Below are positions 8,559 through 18,234 of a stretch of DNA of 64,000 nt, in pieces. Each line of letters begins with the position of its first letter. The stretch's first letter is position 1. Position numbers and translations under genes: made by a program. The DNA is taken from contig WRBB01000011.1 of the NCBI GenBank assembly GCA_009779895.1, forward strand, positions 17,168 through 81,167, written 5' to 3'. Source of the stretch: Lachnospiraceae bacterium (lineage in GTDB: Bacteria; Bacillota; Clostridia; Lachnospirales; Lachnospiraceae). The notes under the pieces are model-generated. The model ran no database searches. It was not told the origin of the DNA and saw nothing but the letters and a program-made list of their open reading frames with translations.

Positions 8559-11500
8559 ATGGATACAAAAAATATGAAAACCTTGGGCATTGACATTGGT
8601 TCTACAACTGTCAAAATTGCTATTTTAGATCATGATAAGGAAGTGCTGTTTACCGACTATGAGCGGCATTTTGCCAATATTCAAGAAACACTCAGCGATT
8701 TGCTCAGCAGAGCGTTGTATCGTCTCGGCCCCATTAAGGTCGCCCCTGTTATGACAGGCTCCGGCGGTCTTACCCTTGCTACAAATCTTGGCATTGATTT
8801 TGTACAAGAAGTGATTGCCGTTTCTACAGCTTTGCAGGATTATGCACCGCAAACGGACGTAGCCATCGAATTGGGCGGCGAAGATGCCAAAATCATTTAC
8901 TTTGAAGACGGCAACGTAGAACAGCGGATGAATGGCGTATGTGCCGGCGGTACCGGCTCTTTTATTGACCAAATGGCTTCTTTGTTGCAAACAGATGCTG
9001 CCGGCTTAAATGAATATGCCAAAGGGCATAAGGCTTTGTATGACATCGCGGCTCGTTGCGGTGTTTTTGCCAAGTCTGATATTCAACCTTTGATCAACGA
9101 GGGAGCCGCCAAAGAGGATTTGGCCGCTTCTATTTTTCAAGCTGTTGTCAATCAAACCATCAGCGGTTTGGCTTGTGGAAAACCCATCCGCGGCCATGTT
9201 GCTTTTTTGGGCGGACCACTGCATTTCCTACCGCAACTGCGAGAAGCTTTTGTCCGCACCTTGAATCTGGATGATGAACACAGGATAGCCCCTAGGCAAT
9301 CCCATCTTTTTGCTGCCATTGGTTCCGCCTTAAATTCCAAATATGAAGAAACACTGGCTTTGCAAGAGTTGCAAGGGCGTCTTGCCAATAAAGTAAAGAT
9401 GGAAATCGAAGTAGAGCGTTTAGAGCCTTTGTTTGATTCCAACAAAGCATACGAAGACTTTATCACACGCCATGAACAACAACAAATACCCCGTCGGGAT
9501 TTCACAACTTATCAAGGCAAGGCTTTTTTGGGCATTGATGCCGGTTCTACCACTACAAAATTAGCTTTGCTCTCGGAAGATGGTGCTTTGTTGTATTCTT
9601 TCTATCAAAACAACGAGGGTGACCCCCTTGGCACTACCATTCGGGTGATAAAAGATATTTATAAAAACCTACCACCGGGCGCGGAAATTGTGCATTCTTG
9701 CTCCACCGGATATGGAGAGGCTTTGATGAAAGCCGCTTTGAAATTGGATGTGGGAGAAGTGGAAACCATCGCCCATTATTATGCTGCCTCTTTCTTTGAA
9801 CCTGATGTAGATTGTATCATCGACATCGGCGGACAGGATATGAAGTGCATTAAAATCAAAAATCAAACGGTAGACAACGTACAGCTCAATGAAGCCTGCT
9901 CTTCCGGCTGCGGTTCTTTTATTGAAACCTTTGCCCAGTCTTTGAATTATTCCATTGAAGACTTTGCAACGGAAGCTTTGTATGCCAAAAACCCCATTGA
10001 TTTGGGAACACGTTGTACAGTTTTTATGAACTCAAAAGTAAAGCAAGCTCAAAAAGAGGGTGCTTCTGTTGCTGATATTTCTGCCGGTTTGGCTTATTCT
10101 GTAGTGAAAAATGCCTTGTTTAAAGTAATCAAGGTTTCGGATGCCTCTGAATTGGGCAAACATATTGTGGTGCAAGGGGGTACTTTTTATAACAATGCGG
10201 TTTTGCGCAGTTTTGAAAAAATTGCCGATTGTGAAGCCATACGTCCCGATATCGCCGGTATCATGGGTGCTTTTGGTGCGGCTTTGATTGCCAAAGAACG
10301 GTATGAGCAGTGCAAAAGCAAAGAAACGTCTATGCTTAACATGGAAGAAATTGAAGCGTTGACGTATTCTACCACCATGACAAAATGCCGAGCCTGCAAC
10401 AACAGCTGTCGCTTAACCATCAATCATTTTAGCGGAAAACGTAAATTTATCTCCGGCAATCGCTGTGAACTTGGCATCGGCAAAGAGAAGTCTGATACGG
10501 GATTGCCCAACTTATTTGCATACAAAATGGAGCGTTATTTTGATTATACCCCACTGGATGAACACGAAGCAACCAGAGGTACCATTGGCTTGCCAAGGGT
10601 ACTGAATATGTACGAAAATTATCCTTTCTGGGCTACCTTTTTTAAAGAATTAGGATTTCGTACCGTTCTTTCGCCACCATCTACACGAAAAATTTATGAG
10701 CTTGGCATTGAATCTATTCCCAGTGAGTCGGAGTGTTATCCGGCAAAACTGGTACACGGCCATATCGAATGGTTGATTCAAGAGGGAGTAACTACCATTT
10801 TCTACCCGTCTATTCCCTATGAGCGCAATGAATTCCCTGCGGCACAGAATCATTATAACTGCCCCATTGTTACTTCTTATCCGGAAAATATTAAAAATAA
10901 TATGGATCATATCATCCATGGTGGCATTGATTTTATGCAGCCGTTCTTATCTTTTACAAATATGGATACCATCTCCTATCGTATGGAAGAGGAGTTCGGA
11001 GCCAAATATCATATCCCTGCCAAAGAGGTGCGCCTAGCGGTACAAAAAGCATGGGAAGAAACAAATCAGTGTCTCAGAGACATACAAATAAAAGGCGAAG
11101 AAACACTAGCATTTCTAAAGCAATCCGATGGCCATGGTATTGTTTTGGCCGGGCGGCCTTATCATTTGGACCCGGAAGTGCATCACGGTTTGCCGGAAAT
11201 GATTACTTCTTATGGTGTTGCCGTTTTGACAGAGGATTCTATTTCTCATTTGCATGAGGTGGAGCGACCTTTGAATGTGGTGGATCAATGGATGTACCAC
11301 TCCCGTTTATATGCGGCGGCACATTATGTCAAAACCACGGATCATCTGGATTTGGTGCAACTCAACTCCTTTGGTTGCGGTTTGGATGCCGTGACCACCG
11401 ATGAGGTTTCCGATATTTTGATTGGCTCGGATAAAATATATACCACCTTGAAAATTGATGAGGTGAACAATCTGGGTGCTGCGCGGATTCGCATCCGCTC

Positions 11501-12803
11501 TTTGCTGGCTGCAATTCGGGTACGGGAAGAGCAAAAAAATCAACGGGAAATGAACTCCGTGACCTTAAACCGCGTTTTATTTACTGAAAAAATGCGCAAA
11601 GAGTATACCATTTTATGCCCGCAAATGTCACCCATTCATTTTGAATTGTTGGAACCTGCTTTTCAAACAGCCGGATACAATATGGTTGTGTTAGAAAATG
11701 ACAACAAACAAGCCATTGATATGGGCTTAAAATATGTCAACAATGATGCCTGCTATCCTTCGCTGATGGTAGTGGGGCAGTTGATGGAGGCTATTTTAAG
11801 CGGTGCTTACAACACGGAAAAACTGGCGGTAATCATCAGTCAAACCGGCGGTGGTTGTCGTGCTTCCAATTATATCGGTTTCATTCGCCGTGCCTTAAAA
11901 AAAGCCGGCTTGGCTCATATTCCGGTTATTTCCATGAATTTGAGCAAATTGGAATCCAATCCCGGTTTTAAAATGAAACCTGTCTTAGTTCTAAAAGCAG
12001 TTTATGCAGTTGTATTAGGAGATGTTTTGATGCGTTGTATCTACCGGATGCGACCTTATGAAGCAGAAGTAGGTATCACCAATCAAATCCACAAAAAGTG
12101 GGCCGACAGATGTAAAGCGTTTTTAGCTGCAAAAGGGTATCCTTCCCGTCGGCAAATGAAAAAACTTTGCAAAAATATCATCCAAGACTTTGACCAAATT
12201 GAAACCTTAAATATCAAAAAACCACGAGTCGGTGTGGTAGGAGAGATTTTGGTTAAATTTATGCCCTCCGCAAACAACTATCTTGTTGATTTATTGGAGA
12301 AAGAGGGTGCCGAGGCAGTGGTGCCGGATTTGTTGGACTTCTTCTTGTATTGTTTCTACAACCAAAACTTTAAAGTATCTCATTTGGGCGTAAAAAAAAT
12401 AAAAGCCACCATGGGCAACTTAGGCATCAAAACCTTAGAATGGTTTCGGGCACCTGCCGTGAAAGCTTTGAAAGAGAGCATACATTTTGATCCACCGGCT
12501 CGCATTGAGCATTTGGCAAAAATGGCCTCTGAGTTTGTTTCCATTGGAAACCAAACCGGAGAGGGTTGGTTTCTAACCGGAGAAATGCTGGAGTTGATTC
12601 ATAGCGGCGCGGGAAATATCGTTTGTACACAACCCTTTGCTTGTTTGCCCAATCACGTGGTTGGAAAGGGTGTCATCAAAGAATTGCGCCGAAAACACCC
12701 GGAATCCAATGTGGTGGCAATCGATTTTGACCCGGGTGCAAGTGAAGTAAATCAGTTGAATCGGATTAAGTTGATGCTTTCTACAGCAAATAAAAATCTG
12801 TGA
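8559..12803 (+). CDS. Fused 2-hydroxyacyl-CoA dehydratase activase (BadF/BcrA ATPase duplication plus DUF2229 region)
   Basis: The protein has 1,414 residues. Two ASKHA ATPase domains are present, beginning [14 protein letters not shown] (near residue 8) and [14 protein letters not shown] (near 324). Each has the loop whose cysteine holds the [4Fe-4S] cluster in HgdC-type activators (VCAGGTGSF near 128; CSSGCGSF near 449). From about residue 609 comes a cysteine-rich [10 protein letters not shown] segment and then a long region like the DUF2229/HgdB-type component ([35 protein letters not shown]). The large fused family is common in clostridia and is related to ATP-driven electron activation of dehydratases, but its physiological substrate is unknown. 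No hgdAB-type partner is next to it. The ATG lies 6 nt after GAGG. Confidence 0.85.
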   Translation: MDTKNMKTLGIDIGSTTVKIAILDHDKEVLFTDYERHFANIQETLSDLLSRALYRLGPIKVAPVMTGSGGLTLATNLGIDFVQEVIAVSTALQDYAPQTDVAIELGGEDAKIIYFEDGNVEQRMNGVCAGGTGSFIDQMASLLQTDAAGLNEYAKGHKALYDIAARCGVFAKSDIQPLINEGAAKEDLAASIFQAVVNQTISGLACGKPIRGHVAFLGGPLHFLPQLREAFVRTLNLDDEHRIAPRQSHLFAAIGSALNSKYEETLALQELQGRLANKVKMEIEVERLEPLFDSNKAYEDFITRHEQQQIPRRDFTTYQGKAFLGIDAGSTTTKLALLSEDGALLYSFYQNNEGDPLGTTIRVIKDIYKNLPPGAEIVHSCSTGYGEALMKAALKLDVGEVETIAHYYAASFFEPDVDCIIDIGGQDMKCIKIKNQTVDNVQLNEACSSGCGSFIETFAQSLNYSIEDFATEALYAKNPIDLGTRCTVFMNSKVKQAQKEGASVADISAGLAYSVVKNALFKVIKVSDASELGKHIVVQGGTFYNNAVLRSFEKIADCEAIRPDIAGIMGAFGAALIAKERYEQCKSKETSMLNMEEIEALTYSTTMTKCRACNNSCRLTINHFSGKRKFISGNRCELGIGKEKSDTGLPNLFAYKMERYFDYTPLDEHEATRGTIGLPRVLNMYENYPFWATFFKELGFRTVLSPPSTRKIYELGIESIPSESECYPAKLVHGHIEWLIQEGVTTIFYPSIPYERNEFPAAQNHYNCPIVTSYPENIKNNMDHIIHGGIDFMQPFLSFTNMDTISYRMEEEFGAKYHIPAKEVRLAVQKAWEETNQCLRDIQIKGEETLAFLKQSDGHGIVLAGRPYHLDPEVHHGLPEMITSYGVAVLTEDSISHLHEVERPLNVVDQWMYHSRLYAAAHYVKTTDHLDLVQLNSFGCGLDAVTTDEVSDILIGSDKIYTTLKIDEVNNLGAARIRIRSLLAAIRVREEQKNQREMNSVTLNRVLFTEKMRKEYTILCPQMSPIHFELLEPAFQTAGYNMVVLENDNKQAIDMGLKYVNNDACYPSLMVVGQLMEAILSGAYNTEKLAVIISQTGGGCRASNYIGFIRRALKKAGLAHIPVISMNLSKLESNPGFKMKPVLVLKAVYAVVLGDVLMRCIYRMRPYEAEVGITNQIHKKWADRCKAFLAAKGYPSRRQMKKLCKNIIQDFDQIETLNIKKPRVGVVGEILVKFMPSANNYLVDLLEKEGAEAVVPDLLDFFLYCFYNQNFKVSHLGVKKIKATMGNLGIKTLEWFRAPAVKALKESIHFDPPARIEHLAKMASEFVSIGNQTGEGWFLTGEMLELIHSGAGNIVCTQPFACLPNHVVGKGVIKELRRKHPESNVVAIDFDPGASEVNQLNRIKLMLSTANKNL

Positions 12804-12847
12804 TTTTTGTAATTGAACCAAGGTGTCGCCTTACCATTGCTTTCGTT

Positions 12848-13945
12848 TTATCGCAGTGGTATGCCACACTGGTCGCAAAATCTTGCTTCTTCTTCTAGCT
12901 TTAAAGCGCAGATTGGGCAAAAACGCTCAATCTCTTTGTTAATTTCTTGATTGGTTTCCTTGGTTTTTTGTATTGTTACATGTTCACCTTTGATATACTT
13001 AATTTCATCTAATATGGTTACAACTTCGGGCGGTGGCAGAGCATACTTGCTTTCGTAATAAGCCTGCCCCAACTTTTGGTAAAGTTGCTCTAACTGTTGT
13101 TGTGCATCTTCCCCCTCGTTTAATCGTTTCGATGTAGGTTTCTCCTGCATTTCCGACATCGTTTCTTCTTCCTCTTCAGGCTCCGCCAAAACAGCCAAAA
13201 TTTCATTGATTTGACTGCTAATTTCATCACTGGAAATATCTGCATCGCCTTTTTCTTCTTGCTGAATCACCAAATCATCCAGTTGTTTATTCACACTTTT
13301 GGGCTTGTCTTGTTTTTTATCCTGAACGACAGAAATCTGTGCATCCGTTTTTACAACCTCCGGTAAATCGACTGGCAATCCTACCTCTTTCTCAATGACT
13401 TTCTTCGATTTTTTTCCTCTTTTTTTCTTAGATATGGCCTGTTTCTTGCTCCGCTTCTTGTCAATGAGCAGTAACATAAATATCAAACTATAAGCAGCTA
13501 CCCAAAAAATAAACGTCATCAAATTAACCTCTGCACGCCCGGAAAGACCCGGTATATCAGAAAAAATACCAACCCCTTGATTGAGATCCATCGTGAAGCG
13601 CATCAGCTGATAGCACAAAGCTAGAAATACAAAACCGGCGATAATGCCTCCTACAAGACCCACATCCAAAGCTTTCTTGCGCGGAAGTATCATAAGAAGC
13701 AAAGCGATAATTACATGAACGGCACAAAGAACAAACAAGGTAATCACGATTACCGCAAAATAATTCCAGATGCTGCCCCGCATACCCCCTAAGATACCAA
13801 CAAACAAAGCACCCACGCCGCTTGCTTCACTTAAATTGCCATAATATACAACAATTAAAAAATCAAGCATGCTCAGATGGTATACCATCGGCAATAAACC
13901 CAACGCCAACATTCCTAATAGTAATATTCCGATTATGACTTTCAT
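12848..13945 (-). CDS. Multi-pass membrane protein with C-terminal double-zinc-ribbon tail
   Basis: This 365-residue protein is not recognised. Residues 1-165 hold about five hydrophobic helices. A very basic stretch rich in Lys follows (about 165-195), then a long acidic, Gln/Glu-rich, low-complexity region (about 200-330). The last 25 residues hold two CxxC pairs, CPICALKLEEEARFCDQCG, a typical zinc-ribbon. It is the last gene of the minus-strand operon that begins with the patatin gene and is 42 nt downstream of the GreA-like gene. It converges on the activase gene; the 44 nt between them hold only a weak hairpin. Confidence 0.6.
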   Translation of the reverse strand: MKVIIGILLLGMLALGLLPMVYHLSMLDFLIVVYYGNLSEASGVGALFVGILGGMRGSIWNYFAVIVITLFVLCAVHVIIALLLMILPRKKALDVGLVGGIIAGFVFLALCYQLMRFTMDLNQGVGIFSDIPGLSGRAEVNLMTFIFWVAAYSLIFMLLLIDKKRSKKQAISKKKRGKKSKKVIEKEVGLPVDLPEVVKTDAQISVVQDKKQDKPKSVNKQLDDLVIQQEEKGDADISSDEISSQINEILAVLAEPEEEEETMSEMQEKPTSKRLNEGEDAQQQLEQLYQKLGQAYYESKYALPPPEVVTILDEIKYIKGEHVTIQKTKETNQEINKEIERFCPICALKLEEEARFCDQCGIPLR

Positions 13946-13987
13946 AAGCTAAAAATACCCCACTGCTTCATGATTTTTTGCTCTCTT

Positions 13988-14491
13988 TCAATGTCTCCGC
14001 AATCTGTCTGCTTTATCTTCCGTAGTTTTTTTAATATTTTTCACTACAACATAATAACCAACACCGTCACGTATCTTAACATACACACGGTCACCGGTCT
14101 TACGCCCCATAATGGCTTTCCCCAAAGGTGAATCAATGCTAATCAACCCATCAACGGAATTGCCTCGAATAGAGGTAACCAAACGGTACATCTCTACCTC
14201 TTTTTCTTCTTCAAAATACAGTTCTATTGTATTATTGATGCCAATTTCATCTTCTTTGGAAGAATCATCAATCATAATGGCTGTTTTTAAAACACGCTCT
14301 AAATAACGTATCCGGCTTTCGTTTATATTTTTATCTTTTTTTGCTGCATGGTATTCAAAATTTTCACTTAAATCTCCATGGGCACGTGCTTCTTTGACCG
14401 CCTGTAATGCTTCTTGGCGAACGATGATTCTGCGATGCGTAATCTCTTCTTTAATTTTTTCTATATCGCTTTTTGTTAATCTCTCCCCCAT
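13988..14491 (-). CDS. greA: GreA/GreB-family transcript cleavage factor
   Basis: Gre factors enter the RNA polymerase secondary channel and stimulate cleavage of backtracked transcripts. The N-terminal coiled coil carries ARAHGDLSENFEYHAAK, the hallmark with the acidic tip residues. The C-terminal globular domain has SPLGKAIMGRKTGDRV. With the ATG at 14491 (after GAAGAGGG) the length is 167 residues, close to the usual 158; a start at 14506 (172 residues) is possible. The C-terminal tail (TTEDKADRLRRH) is a little longer than usual. It lies just after the hexapeptide-repeat gene. A second greA may exist elsewhere, so the symbol means family. Confidence 0.85.
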   Translation of the reverse strand: MGERLTKSDIEKIKEEITHRRIIVRQEALQAVKEARAHGDLSENFEYHAAKKDKNINESRIRYLERVLKTAIMIDDSSKEDEIGINNTIELYFEEEKEVEMYRLVTSIRGNSVDGLISIDSPLGKAIMGRKTGDRVYVKIRDGVGYYVVVKNIKKTTEDKADRLRRH

Positions 14492-14512
14492 AATCCCTCT
14501 TCCCATCCGTCT

Positions 14513-15178
14513 TTATCGCTTTTGTACAATCTTTTTTGTGCCTTTTACAATGGAATCCGCCGGTATCACACCACGTACATTGATCACAGGATAAATACTT
14601 GTATTTTTTCCTACAACACTTCCGGGATTCAAAATAGCACCACAGCCTACTTCTACACCATCCCCAAGCATAGCACCAAATTTTTTCAAGCCTGTTTCAA
14701 TCCGCACTGTTTTGCCTTTCACAATCACCAACGCTTTATCTGACTTTACGTTTGAGGTGATAGAACCCGCACCCATATGCGCTTTATAACCTAAAATAGA
14801 ATCTCCTACATAATTGTAATGGGGCACTTGTACTTGGTTAAATAAAATCACGTTTTTTAATTCTGTAGAATTTCCCACCACAGCACCCTCTCCTACAATT
14901 GCATTTTGGCGAATGAAAGCGCAGTGACGTACTTCTGCATTTTTCCCAATAATCGTAGGGCCTCCTATGTGAGCCGATGGCATCACATCTGCCGACTTGG
15001 CAATCCATACATCCGCAGCGATTTGATCATATTCTTTTGCAGGCAGCATCGCACCCAATTTCATAATAAAATCACCAATCTTGGGCAAAACCTCCCATGG
15101 ATAAGTCAAACCCATAAATACTTCTTTTGCAATGGTCTCTTCTAGCGTATATAATTCACTTATTTTTAATTGTTCCAC
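14513..15178 (-). CDS. Left-handed beta-helix (hexapeptide-repeat) protein, GlmU C-domain-like
   Basis: The 221-residue protein consists of an N-terminal helical part and hexapeptide repeats from about residue 55 (ADVWIAKSADVMPSAHIGG, IIGKNAEVRHCAFIR, IVGEGAVVGNST). GAGSITSNVKSDK resembles the acetyl-CoA-side loop of GlmU. There is no nucleotidyltransferase domain. An acyl- or acetyltransferase acting on a sugar nucleotide is likely, but no substrate can be named. The GTG start at 15178 lies within the 3' end of topB (23-nt overlap), which implies coupled translation. Confidence 0.7.
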   Translation of the reverse strand: MEQLKISELYTLEETIAKEVFMGLTYPWEVLPKIGDFIMKLGAMLPAKEYDQIAADVWIAKSADVMPSAHIGGPTIIGKNAEVRHCAFIRQNAIVGEGAVVGNSTELKNVILFNQVQVPHYNYVGDSILGYKAHMGAGSITSNVKSDKALVIVKGKTVRIETGLKKFGAMLGDGVEVGCGAILNPGSVVGKNTSIYPVINVRGVIPADSIVKGTKKIVQKR

Positions 15179-17180
15179 CTGATTTTTTTCCTTTCTGATA
15201 GTACTGCGCCACCTGATTATAACAAGCTTGCAGTTGCCCTTGATTGTGCATGGCTTTCACCCGAACCGTACGGTCATGGACAAAAGCATTGAGTTTCTTC
15301 ATATATTCTTCACTGCTGATTTCTCCATCCGCAATATAAGCCAAACCCTTTTCCCAACTAGCCGTCAGCTTTGGATTCAACAAGGAATGAATCGAATGGT
15401 ATACCACATCATACACCATCTCCCCTTGCAAAGTCGGGATAATCATCTGGGTTTTTTTATTTAAATTTAAATATTTGATGTTGACCAACTTTTTTAAAAT
15501 CTCCGCACGGGTCGCACTGGTTCCAATTCCACTCCCTCTTATTTGAGCACGCAATTCTTCATCTTCAATTAATTGTCCGGCATTTTCCATTGCCAAAATC
15601 AAGGAACCTGAATTATAACGCTTTGGCGGTGACGTTTCCCCCTCTTTGATTTGCAAATCATTGACAGATACCACATCACCCTTTTTCAATTTTTGTACAG
15701 CTGCAAATAATGCGGAAACATCTGTCGCATCATCCGCTGCTTTGTTTGTGTTTAATACTTTTTGATAACCTTCATCAACCAACACCTTAAAATTGCTAAA
15801 AAAACATTCTGTTTGCATGGTTGCCACGATTGCTACTTTCTGATAAACAGCCGGCGGATAAAAGATATATAAAAAACGCTTCAAAATCGTATCATAAACC
15901 TGTTGTTCCAGAGGTGAAACTTTTGCCAATGCCGAAAGCCCCTGCCCTGTCGGAATAATAGCATAGTGATCGGTAATCTGCTTGTCATTTACATAGCGGG
16001 TTTTGCTTAATTTTTGATGGCTGCCCATTTCTAAAATTTCCCGTAAAAATGGTTCTGCCAAAGGATATCGAATCAAACCATTGAGATTTTTACCAATCTC
16101 CTTTGCCACTGCCGTAGACAATACCCGTGCATCGGTTCTTGGATAAGTAATCAACTTTTTCTCGTATAACCCTTGAACAATCCGCAACGTTTCATCCGGA
16201 CTCATCTTAAATCGTTTGGCGCAGTCATTTTGCAACTCTGCCAAATTGTATAACAAAGGCGGATTTTTCTTTTCTTTCTTTTTTTCTATAGTTGAAATTG
16301 TGGCTGTATGTTTTTCTGCTTCCTTTTCTGCATCAGAATCACCTTGCAAATAAGCAAGCAAGGCTTGCGCTGTTTCCTGCTTACGAAAGCCATTTTCTTT
16401 GTATAGTTCCGGTGATTCAAAATACTTTGACTCTTTTGTGACACGCCACTCCCCTTCAAAATTCATTTCTCCAAAAAAACCAAGAACCCGGTAAAATGGG
16501 GTTTTTACAAAATCACGTATTTCCCGCTCACGGCCAACCACCATGCCTAACACACAAGTCATCACACGACCCACAGAGATAACCGCATATTTGGATTTCA
16601 AAAAACCGGCAATACCATCACCATATTTTAAAGTCAACAAACGCGAAAAATTTATCCCCATCAAATAATCTTCTTTGGCACGTAAATAAGCCGAGTCACT
16701 TAGATTGTCATATTCCGACAAATCTTTTGCCTCTCGAATGCCACGCAATATCTCATCTTCTGTTTGAGAATCAATCCACACCCGTTTTCTGACTTTATCT
16801 TTTACCCCGGCCTTTTCCTCTACCAAACGATAGATATACTCTCCCTCACGCCCCGAGTCCGTACACACATAAATGGTTTTTACCTCTTGATCCGTCAGGA
16901 TGCTAGAGACGATATCATACTGTTTTTTTACCGCAGGAATGATCTCATACTTAAATTTTTCAGGTAAAAAAGGCAAGGTCTGCAAACTCCATTTTTTCAA
17001 AGCAGGGTCATACACCTCCGGGTAACTCATGGTTACCAAATGACCCACACACCAAGTTATAATTGTATTTTCCGATTCCAGATAGCCGTCTTTTCGTTTT
17101 GTTTGCAATTTAAGTGCCTTGGCAAACTCTATCGCTACACTTGGCTTTTCAGCAATAAATACTGATTTCCCCATAGTCAT
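15156..17180 (-). CDS. topB: DNA topoisomerase III
   Basis: This 674-residue type IA topoisomerase has a Toprim domain at the N-terminus (FIAEKPSVA, CTDSGREGEYIYRLV) and the central gate domain with the catalytic tyrosine in LITYPRTDARVLS. Conserved GIGTSATRAEILKKL lies near the C-terminus. It relaxes negative supercoils and decatenates DNA through a 5' phosphotyrosine. There is no C-terminal zinc-finger extension, typical of TopB rather than TopA. It is in an operon, 25 nt downstream of galM, and overlaps the next gene. Chromosomal TopB is common in Firmicutes; nothing here suggests a plasmid or ICE origin. Confidence 0.93.
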   Translation of the reverse strand: MTMGKSVFIAEKPSVAIEFAKALKLQTKRKDGYLESENTIITWCVGHLVTMSYPEVYDPALKKWSLQTLPFLPEKFKYEIIPAVKKQYDIVSSILTDQEVKTIYVCTDSGREGEYIYRLVEEKAGVKDKVRKRVWIDSQTEDEILRGIREAKDLSEYDNLSDSAYLRAKEDYLMGINFSRLLTLKYGDGIAGFLKSKYAVISVGRVMTCVLGMVVGREREIRDFVKTPFYRVLGFFGEMNFEGEWRVTKESKYFESPELYKENGFRKQETAQALLAYLQGDSDAEKEAEKHTATISTIEKKKEKKNPPLLYNLAELQNDCAKRFKMSPDETLRIVQGLYEKKLITYPRTDARVLSTAVAKEIGKNLNGLIRYPLAEPFLREILEMGSHQKLSKTRYVNDKQITDHYAIIPTGQGLSALAKVSPLEQQVYDTILKRFLYIFYPPAVYQKVAIVATMQTECFFSNFKVLVDEGYQKVLNTNKAADDATDVSALFAAVQKLKKGDVVSVNDLQIKEGETSPPKRYNSGSLILAMENAGQLIEDEELRAQIRGSGIGTSATRAEILKKLVNIKYLNLNKKTQMIIPTLQGEMVYDVVYHSIHSLLNPKLTASWEKGLAYIADGEISSEEYMKKLNAFVHDRTVRVKAMHNQGQLQACYNQVAQYYQKGKKSGGTIKNK

Positions 17181-17205
17181 TCTTTTTCCTTATATTTCAT
17201 TCTGA

Positions 17206-18234
17206 TTATTTAAATTGATATCCCGTCACTGTGGTAAATGATTCACCGGCTTTTAAAATAGGATCTATAAAATTGTCATGATTGATGGCGTCCGGGAAAT
17301 ACTGGGTTTCAAAACAAAAACCGGCATGTTTTTTATAAACCACATCCCCTTTTCCTTTTTCTTCTGTAATAAAATTGCCACTGTACATTTGCATACCCGG
17401 CAAATCCGTATACACTTCCATCACTATACCTGTTTTATCTCCAACTGCTTCCGCTACTTTGGCAAATTTCCCATCGTTGTTCAAGGCCCAATTGTGATCA
17501 TAACCCGAACCATAAACAATTGCCTGATAGTCCGAATGCATATCCTGCCCCAACACACGTCCTGTTCGAAAATCCATAGGGGTATCTATTACATCTATCA
17601 ACGTACCTGTCGGAATGGATTCTTGATCCGCTTCTGTAAAACAATTTGCATCTATGGTCACTTTGTGGCTCAATATATCTCCGGAATCATTTCCATTTAG
17701 ATTGAAATAACTATGATTGGTTAAGTTCACAATCGTATCTTGATCCGAAACACCCTCATAAGTAATCCGAAACATACCATCGTCCGTAATCTCATAGGTC
17801 ATAAATATTTCTAAATTGCCCGGATATCCCTGATCCCCGTCAGGACTACGCAAAGAAAATTCGATTTTATTTTCCGTGATTTCTACAAACTCCCAAAAAC
17901 GCTTGCTATAAAAAGCAAAACCACTATGCAGATTGTTGCCATTTTCATTTTTGTCCAATTGATAGGTCTTACCATTTAAAACAAAACTACCTTTGGCAAT
18001 CCGATTGCCACTACGGCCCACCGGGCAACCAAAAAAATAGGTACCGTTTTCATAACCGGTCACATCATCATAACCTAAAACCACATCCACCGGTTCCTGC
18101 TCACCCTTGCACACATAGAGGCTGACAATATTTGCACCATAATCTGTGATACTCGCACATACATTGCCGTTGGAAATATTGTAAAGAAATGCCTCTTTTC
18201 CTGCCTTTGTTTTACCAAAACTCATCTTTTTCAT
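17206..18234 (-). CDS. galM: Aldose 1-epimerase (mutarotase)
   Basis: This 342-residue cytoplasmic enzyme interconverts alpha and beta anomers of aldoses such as galactose. GalM landmarks are GRSGNRIAKG, NLHSGFAFYSKRFWE, NLTNHSYFNLNG (catalytic His) and FCFETQYFPDAINH (catalytic Glu). Its ATG overlaps the stop of ppk by 4 nt (ATGA), so the two are translationally coupled. No Leloir pathway genes are next to it. Confidence 0.92.
   Translation of the reverse strand: MKKMSFGKTKAGKEAFLYNISNGNVCASITDYGANIVSLYVCKGEQEPVDVVLGYDDVTGYENGTYFFGCPVGRSGNRIAKGSFVLNGKTYQLDKNENGNNLHSGFAFYSKRFWEFVEITENKIEFSLRSPDGDQGYPGNLEIFMTYEITDDGMFRITYEGVSDQDTIVNLTNHSYFNLNGNDSGDILSHKVTIDANCFTEADQESIPTGTLIDVIDTPMDFRTGRVLGQDMHSDYQAIVYGSGYDHNWALNNDGKFAKVAEAVGDKTGIVMEVYTDLPGMQMYSGNFITEEKGKGDVVYKKHAGFCFETQYFPDAINHDNFIDPILKAGESFTTVTGYQFK

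Noticed and set aside
12804..12847. Terminator between the activase and the membrane/zinc-ribbon gene
   Set aside because: Only a 4-bp AAGG/CCTT stem and no T-tract could be found.
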